This document shows positions 23,320-26,311 of a DNA stretch of 26,311 bases, one piece after another. Source of the stretch: a virus; the IMG/VR virus record IMGVR_UViG_3300037516_000329, positions 1 through 26,311 of that record; one strand, given 5' to 3'. Every line of letters begins with the position of its first letter. Position 1 is the first letter of the stretch. The notes under the pieces are model-generated. The model was not told where the DNA came from, ran no database searches, and saw nothing but the letters and a program-made list of their open reading frames with translations. Position numbers and translations under genes: made by a program.

Positions 23320-23519
23320 TTGCTGGCCTCCTTCCATTGAAAAGTAGATTTTCCGTCTTTGTCAGCCACCCAAATTGCGTGGCCTTTAACAACGGCTTCT
23401 TTTTCTTTTTCCCTAATCGCATGGCTTTCTCCATATGAACAGCCCACTATGAAAATGACAAATGCGAGAAGAAAAATCATGAAAACCGTCGCTAAATCGA
23501 AATCGTTATTGTCGCTCAT
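23316..23519 (-). CDS. small membrane protein, 67 aa, EAV-KGHA-W family copy 1
   Basis: One transmembrane segment (LATVFMIFLLAFVIFIVGCS, residues about 9-28) is followed by a charged linker and a conserved soluble end, KEAVVKGHAIWVADKDGKST followed by FQWKEASK. The end is shared with the gene at 23850-24047, showing duplication or repeated acquisition. A C-terminal G-HA-x-W...G...F-x-W module on a membrane anchor is common in small phage proteins of unknown role. The last five codons (KEASK) contain the SD of the next gene. The topology is probably N-in with the module on one side of the inner membrane, but direction is uncertain. Confidence 0.7.
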   Translation of the reverse strand: MSDNNDFDLATVFMIFLLAFVIFIVGCSYGESHAIREKEKEAVVKGHAIWVADKDGKSTFQWKEASK

Positions 23520-23671
23520 TTGATTTTATTTGATTTAGGTTCAATCTTGGAATTGTTGATTCTCATTTTAATTGCGTAACCCTCGGCGTCTAATTTAGCA
23601 ATCTCAGCGGCTGTTCTCAGGTTGCGCTTATATTCTTTAAGATCGCGTTTTTCGTTAGATTCTGAGCTCAT
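23516..23671 (-). CDS. small basic protein, 51 aa
   Basis: ATG 23671 lies in the shared junction (stop overlap ATGA with the upstream gene; only a partial SD, AAAGG). The product is MSSESNEKRDLKEYKRNLRT, then AAEIAKLDAEGYAIKMRINN and a basic end SKIEPKSNKIK. It is charged, helical at first, then strand-like (EGYAIKMRI). No motif recognised. It is too tightly fitted between coupled genes to be chance; function unknown. Confidence 0.6.
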   Translation of the reverse strand: MSSESNEKRDLKEYKRNLRTAAEIAKLDAEGYAIKMRINNSKIEPKSNKIK

Positions 23672-23853
23672 TTGCTGGCCTTTCGTTTGCTCTGGTTCTC
23701 TAGTGCGTCAATCGCTGCTGCTGCGTCGCGCATGAGCCGCACGGTAAATAGGTCAACTACTGTCCAGAACGGCATTCTTTTTTCGCAGCCATCGGCGATG
23801 TTGTTCAGGTGTCGCTTAATCTCTTTTCTGCGCTTAACCGTGATCGTGCTCAT
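23668..23853 (-). CDS. small helical protein, 61 aa
   Basis: A longer frame starts at 23871 (MEGVLQ), but ATG 23853 follows GGAG at SD distance and overlaps the upstream stop (ATGA), giving MSTITVKRRKEIKRHLNNIA, DGCEKRMPFWTVVDLFTVRL, then MRDAAAAIDALENQSKRKASK. The N-terminus is basic, the middle hydrophobic/aromatic and the end helical. The final KRKASK is a variant of the recurrent KEASK tail. No family recognised. Confidence 0.6.
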   Translation of the reverse strand: MSTITVKRRKEIKRHLNNIADGCEKRMPFWTVVDLFTVRLMRDAAAAIDALENQSKRKASK

Positions 23854-24047
23854 TTGCAGGACTCCTTCCATTTAAATACAGGGTATCCGTTTTCGTTTGT
23901 ACTCCATACAGCGTGACCTTTTTTAACGGCTTCTCGTTGAAAGTTTTCGCCAAACTGCGAACTACCAAAACCGGTTCCAACCGCAAAACCCAATGACGCG
24001 AATAATAAAGAAATCACGATAAGAGGAACGATAGAATCTTTGCTCAT
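23850..24047 (-). CDS. small membrane protein, 65 aa, EAV-KGHA-W family copy 2
   Basis: The transmembrane segment (IVPLIVISLLFASLGFAVG, residues about 6-24) is followed by GSSQFGENFQREAVKKGHAV and the end WSTNENGYPVFKWKESCK. It aligns with the gene at 23316-23519 over the last 28 residues (EAV-x-KGHA-x-W ... G ... F-x-WKE). The SD AAGGAGG precedes ATG 24047 by 7 bases, from within the upstream gene's last codons. Two paralogues in one operon suggest they form a hetero-pair or that both are swappable cassettes. Confidence 0.7.
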   Translation of the reverse strand: MSKDSIVPLIVISLLFASLGFAVGTGFGSSQFGENFQREAVKKGHAVWSTNENGYPVFKWKESCK

Positions 24048-24295
24048 TTGCTGACCTCCTTGCGTGCTGCAAGACGCGCATCCACCATCTTCTGAATCTG
24101 TTCTTCAAACGCAGCGATTAACAGCTTCGCCGTTTGTTGCGTTGCTTCCTCCGTGGACAAGCCTTCGCCGCAAATCATACGAGCATCGTGCGTGATGCGA
24201 AAGATTTCGCGGTTTTGGTGATTAAAACTCAGCAAATATTCTGGTGTGCTCATTCCGTTTTCTGGAAATCGGTAAACGTCGTCAGTTGGTTTCAT
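24044..24295 (-). CDS. small protein with EIFRITHDAR-type motif, 83 aa
   Basis: The start is ATG 24295 (not the longer frame from 24439), because GGGAGG precedes it at 7 bases and it overlaps the upstream stop (ATGA). The product begins MKPTDDVYRFPENGMSTPEY, then REIFRITHDARMICGEGLST and EEATQQTAKLLIAAFEEQI, ending RLAARKEVSK. The strand-turn-strand FRITHDARMICGEGLSTEEA followed by a helix recalls small phage proteins with a (hydrophobic)-x-I-T-x-D-G-R pattern. No function known. Confidence 0.65.
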   Translation of the reverse strand: MKPTDDVYRFPENGMSTPEYLLSFNHQNREIFRITHDARMICGEGLSTEEATQQTAKLLIAAFEEQIQKMVDARLAARKEVSK

Positions 24296-24489
24296 TTTGT
24301 AACCTCCCACACGGTGCGTTCCATCGCGATCAGCTCGTCCCAGATCTCGCGGCCGGTCTTGGCGCCGTCCATCAGGCGGGAGATCATCTGCTCCTTGGTC
24401 AGCAGCTCGAGATCGTAGTCGAGCGTGCGCGTTATGCATAGCAGGCGTCCGAGATACTCGGCGCGTTTTAGGTCGTTGGAATGATACAT
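24292..24489 (-). CDS. small helical protein, 65 aa
   Basis: The product is MYHSNDLKRAEYLGRLLCIT, then LELLTKEQMISRLMDGAKTG and REIWDELIAMERTVWEVTK. It is nearly all helical with mixed charge, and no known motif. Its start overlaps the previous gene by 22 bp and its last codons (TGG GAG GTT ACA AAA) carry the SD for the next gene. The GC content is higher than in the genes downstream of it. Confidence 0.65.
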   Translation of the reverse strand: MYHSNDLKRAEYLGRLLCITRTLDYDLELLTKEQMISRLMDGAKTGREIWDELIAMERTVWEVTK

Positions 24490-24905
24490 TGGTTATCTGG
24501 TTTTGTGGGTTGGATTGATTTGTTCTCTAACTGAAATTGTTCACGATCCCATGCTATGGCCCGCTCCATCGCCGCAGCGTACTGGCGCTCCCACTCGGCA
24601 CGAAACTCCTCAGAGCTGTGCTCCTTCACGTTGAACGGATAATCAATATCAGACTGACGGGAAATCAGTTTGCTGAAGTAGTCGCGCTTGCAGCGGCCAT
24701 TATGCATGTACCGAATCCATCCGCTACTGTGAACCACCTTAAGCTCGCTTCCGTCATCGTCGCGGTGGTACTTAGTCCAGTGGTTGAACTCCTCTTTCTT
24801 GATCAGAAAGCCACGCTCATCGTACTGGTAGGTCGCCCAGTGCCAGTTGGCGTAACGATAGACCAGCGGCTTGCCGTGCCGACCTAGAATTTTGATGTCA
24901 CTCAT
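24468..24905 (-). CDS. protein with three 20-residue YD-like repeats, 145 aa
   Basis: Residues 22-61 contain two 20-residue units, HWATYQYDERGFLIKKEEFN and HWTKYHRDDDGSELKVVHSS, with a third start GWIRYMHNGRC at 62. The (H/G)W-x-x-Y...D-x-G rhythm resembles YD/RHS-type strands and the repeated GxWxxYxYDxxG motif in small phage proteins. A helical, charged second half (SSEEFRAEWERQYAAAMERA) follows. Its start overlaps the HTH gene's stop by 8 bp. Carbohydrate or surface binding is common for such beta-repeats but is not shown here. Confidence 0.65.
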   Translation of the reverse strand: MSDIKILGRHGKPLVYRYANWHWATYQYDERGFLIKKEEFNHWTKYHRDDDGSELKVVHSSGWIRYMHNGRCKRDYFSKLISRQSDIDYPFNVKEHSSEEFRAEWERQYAAAMERAIAWDREQFQLENKSIQPTKPDNQCIIPTT

Positions 24906-25167
24906 GGTGCTGTGCTTTCTTCAACTGGCGCCACACCGACACCTGCGAGCAGCCAATCTCATTGGCGATCTCTCGCGTGCTCTTGCCTGCGGCACTCAGA
25001 CGCACCATTCTCCGCACCTCATGCGGCTCGAACGTCACACGCTTTGGCCTACGCTCTGTCACCTCAAATGCACCCTCGCGCATCAGCCTCGGCGCGTGCT
25101 TCTGGATCAGGTGCACCATGCGGTGATAGGGTGTGTCGGTGCTGGTGTGCATTGGTGCATTTATCAT
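24898..25167 (-). CDS. HTH DNA-binding protein (Hin-type HTH), 89 aa
   Basis: Residues 48-80, VTFEPHEVRRMVRLSAAGKS followed by TREIANEIGCSQVSVWRQL, are a clear helix-turn-helix of the resolvase/Hin type, with the recognition helix CSQVSVWRQL. A basic region precedes it (VTERRPKRV). It is the second gene of the minus-strand operon, right after the divergent promoter region, a common place for a regulator that controls its own operon and the divergent packaging genes. Direct targets are not visible. Confidence 0.75.
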   Translation of the reverse strand: MINAPMHTSTDTPYHRMVHLIQKHAPRLMREGAFEVTERRPKRVTFEPHEVRRMVRLSAAGKSTREIANEIGCSQVSVWRQLKKAQHHE

Positions 25168-25355
25168 TCTGCAATGCGAGAGTAATCAAACCATTCACCA
25201 AATCCGCGGAACGTGTAACCTTCGCGCTCATTCCATAAATCAACAGTTTTAAAGGCTTCGTCTAAATTAACTTTGCCATCAAATTCGCTTAAAATTTCAG
25301 CGGATTGCGTGCGCGTATTCCATTTTTTTAGGACGAGAACGTAATTGTTTTTCAT
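25164..25355 (-). CDS. small hypothetical protein, 63 aa (first gene of minus operon)
   Basis: ATG 25355 gives MKNNYVLVLKKWNTRTQSAE, then ILSEFDGKVNLDEAFKTVDL and WNEREGYTFRGFGEWFDYSR, ending IAE. A longer GTG frame from 25412 adds residues without a phage-like pattern, so the ATG is preferred although no SD is visible. The beta-strand start (YVLVLKKW) and a helix (LDEAFKTVDLWNER) suggest a compact alpha/beta protein. The stop overlaps the HTH gene start (ATGA). Unknown function. Confidence 0.55.
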   Translation of the reverse strand: MKNNYVLVLKKWNTRTQSAEILSEFDGKVNLDEAFKTVDLWNEREGYTFRGFGEWFDYSRIAE

Positions 25356-25432
25356 AGGGAGGATTGGGTTGATGCGCTCTACAATGCATAACCCATCGCT
25401 CGGTTCAAGCACTATTTTCAGAAATCTTTTGT

Positions 25433-25450
25433 CTCGGGAAGAACCCCGAG
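25433..25450 (+). promoter_or_regulatory. inverted repeat between divergent operons
   Basis: CTCGGG (25433-25438) and CCCGAG (25445-25450) form a perfect 6-bp inverted repeat with a 6-base spacer, 13 bp before ATG 25464. It lies in the 108-bp region where the minus-strand operon and the packaging genes diverge, so an operator for the HTH protein or a 5' hairpin of the packaging mRNA are both possible. No T-run on either strand. Confidence 0.4.
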
Positions 25451-25463
25451 TTACAACAGAAAG

Positions 25464-26018
25464 ATGGATGATCAGAGCATAACCGAGGAGAAGGTGGGTG
25501 GAGTTGATGATTCCTCGCTGCTGACCCTATCCGAGAAACTTGCCAGGGGAAAGGATCAGGCTCGGTTTAGCGGCAATCAGCTAGATCCAGAAAAACGTAA
25601 GCTGATCGAAGATCTGATCAAGAAGGGCATCGCACTCACTCGGATCGCAGTCGATACGCACTCAAGTAACTCCACCGTTCGCATCATCCGTGATCAATTG
25701 CTTGAACGCGAGCCTGGCCTATTTAAAGCCCACATGTCAGGCGCACTTCAACGCATAGCCAACAAGGCGGCACATACCATTGAACGTGGCCTAGACAGCC
25801 TCGAGAACCAAGAGATCAAGGCAGGACAGCTTACAGGGTTATCCGTCGCGCTAGGAATCTTGCTCGACAAACAGGCAATTATGAGCGGCGACGTTCCAAC
25901 AACCGTCGTCGAGCATCGCCTAACTATAGACACCGCAGCGGTTAATGAATTGATCGCTAATTCCAAACGTTCAGATGGCGACGTAATTGACGTAACCCAC
26001 TCCATGTCCGCCGCTTAG
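25464..26018 (+). CDS. terminase small subunit-like protein, 184 aa
   Basis: The N-terminal half contains an HTH-type segment (KLIEDLIKKGIALTRIAVDT, then HSSNSTVRIIRDQL), followed by a helical domain (KAAHTIERGLDSLENQEIKA) and LTGLSVALGILLDKQAIMSG. The ALGILLDK-x-A-x-x-SG motif is characteristic of phage small terminase-like proteins. It would bind the packaging site and hand DNA to the large subunit. The gene starts a new plus-strand operon after the divergent region, and a G-tract typical of unusual packaging-end sequences lies 55 bp past its stop. A large-subunit gene is expected beyond the window edge. Replication initiator is the main alternative. Confidence 0.7.
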   Translation: MDDQSITEEKVGGVDDSSLLTLSEKLARGKDQARFSGNQLDPEKRKLIEDLIKKGIALTRIAVDTHSSNSTVRIIRDQLLEREPGLFKAHMSGALQRIANKAAHTIERGLDSLENQEIKAGQLTGLSVALGILLDKQAIMSGDVPTTVVEHRLTIDTAAVNELIANSKRSDGDVIDVTHSMSAA

Positions 26019-26028
26019 GTCACCGACG

Positions 26029-26311
26029 ATGGACATATTAAACATAATGAAGATTGTGCGTCGACCAAAAGGGGGGCGGGGGGGGTACCCCTGGCGCTGG
26101 AGCGACGACAATGCGACGGGTTACGCTGCGGAAAAATTTTTCACAAAAAGCCCCATGATTTTCCGTCTAATGCGTAGCATCAGCGGTTGCCGATATGTTC
26201 AAAAGCATATGATTCGAGAGGTGCCATCTGGACGCGGATGGGCCAAATCTCGCAGTGTAGGTTGGAGTCCTACTATCGGAGGGCGTGCGCGGATGCTGGA
26301 AATGTCCGGTG
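26029..26311 (+). CDS. open frame downstream of small terminase, truncated by window end
   Basis: From ATG 26029, 11 bp after the terminase-like stop, the frame is open to the right edge (94 codons so far). It begins MDILNIMKIVRRPKGGRGGY, then PWRWSDDNATGYAAEKFF, then basic residues. The Gly-Arg run is encoded by the G-tract at 26071-26085. It shows no terminase large subunit motif yet, so it may be a small basic protein, the start of a packaging gene, or non-coding DNA that happens to stay open. Confidence 0.3.
   Translation, partial: MDILNIMKIVRRPKGGRGGYPWRWSDDNATGYAAEKFFTKSPMIFRLMRSISGCRYVQKHMIREVPSGRGWAKSRSVGWSPTIGGRARMLEMSG
26071..26094 (+). other. G-tract with KpnI-like palindrome, candidate packaging-site element
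   Basis: GGGGGG-C-GGGGGGGG followed by TACCCCTGG occupies 26071-26094, an extreme G-run in a genome that otherwise lacks such runs. GGGGTACCCC within it is a perfect 10-bp palindrome. It lies between a terminase-like gene and an unexplained frame. Phage cos or pac sites are often near the small-terminase gene, so this is a candidate, but nothing in the sequence proves cleavage. Confidence 0.35.

Noticed and set aside
24296-24439. longer start for the 24044-24295 gene
   Set aside because: The added residues are Arg/Asp-rich out-of-frame shadow of the neighbouring gene, and GGGAGG precedes ATG 24295.
25356-25463. sigma70 promoters in the divergent region (TTGAAC on minus strand, TTGATG on plus)
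   Set aside because: No matching -10 hexamer at proper spacing could be found by eye on either strand; a promoter is expected here but cannot be placed.
26189-26280. tRNA-like fold: CCGATA/TATCGG ends and a GTAGG-TTGGAGT-CCTAC arm
   Set aside because: The loop lacks the expected C56, no D-loop GG and no convincing anticodon arm are present, and the first acceptor pair is mismatched.

Overview
This window is a dense stretch of a tailed-phage genome. It holds about 35 genes with almost no intergenic space: many neighbours share ATGA or TAATG stop/start overlaps. It carries virion, lysis, recombination/replication and DNA-packaging genes, and no integrase, plasmid or ribosomal genes. The virion genes suggest a short-tailed (podovirus-like) phage: a large stabilisation/tail-tube-like protein, then several very long internal-virion-like proteins. 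GC content is moderate, with AT-rich patches inside individual genes. Most plus-strand genes lack a clear Shine-Dalgarno (SD) sequence and start after A-rich or CCA-type leaders, which hints at a host that relies little on SD pairing. That is inference; the host cannot be named from this window.

Layout. Positions 1-13060 (+) form the late virion block: the end of one tail-fibre-like gene, a second tail fibre built from repeats, a small unknown gene, a 602-aa stabilisation/tail-tube-like protein, a 142-aa protein, a 777-aa Q/N/A-rich protein with 11-residue periodicity, a 430-aa protein and a 1549-aa protein carrying an HESFH metallopeptidase-like motif. Positions 13063-15077 (+) are a lysis module: a holin, an XhlA-like membrane partner, a metallophosphoesterase, a winged-helix-like protein and a secreted lytic transglycosylase. 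Positions 15074-22664 (+) are recombination and replication: a RuvC-like resolvase, a RecT-like annealing protein, a RecE/exonuclease VIII-like nuclease, a DUF669-like ssDNA-binding protein, an SF2 helicase, several small DNA-binding or unknown proteins, a beta-helix protein, a primase-helicase and a winged-helix/coiled-coil protein. This set fits recombination-assisted phage replication. Around 22690-22840 hairpins mark a convergent transcription end, including a good intrinsic terminator for the minus strand. Positions 22889-25355 (-) are an operon of eleven tiny genes joined head to tail. At 25464 (+) transcription diverges into a terminase-small-subunit-like gene, followed by a striking G-tract and an open frame running off the window. 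Terminase large subunit, portal and capsid genes presumably lie beyond the right edge.

The least explained parts are the minus-strand micro-gene operon, whose genes share a junction that encodes both a KEASK-like C-terminus and the next gene's SD; the giant protein with a peptidase motif and an AT-rich segment lying between two copies of a repeat; the 99-bp/33-residue hendecad array; and an 11-bp phased repeat at the end of the replication module. None amounts to proof of a new system, but each can be tested.
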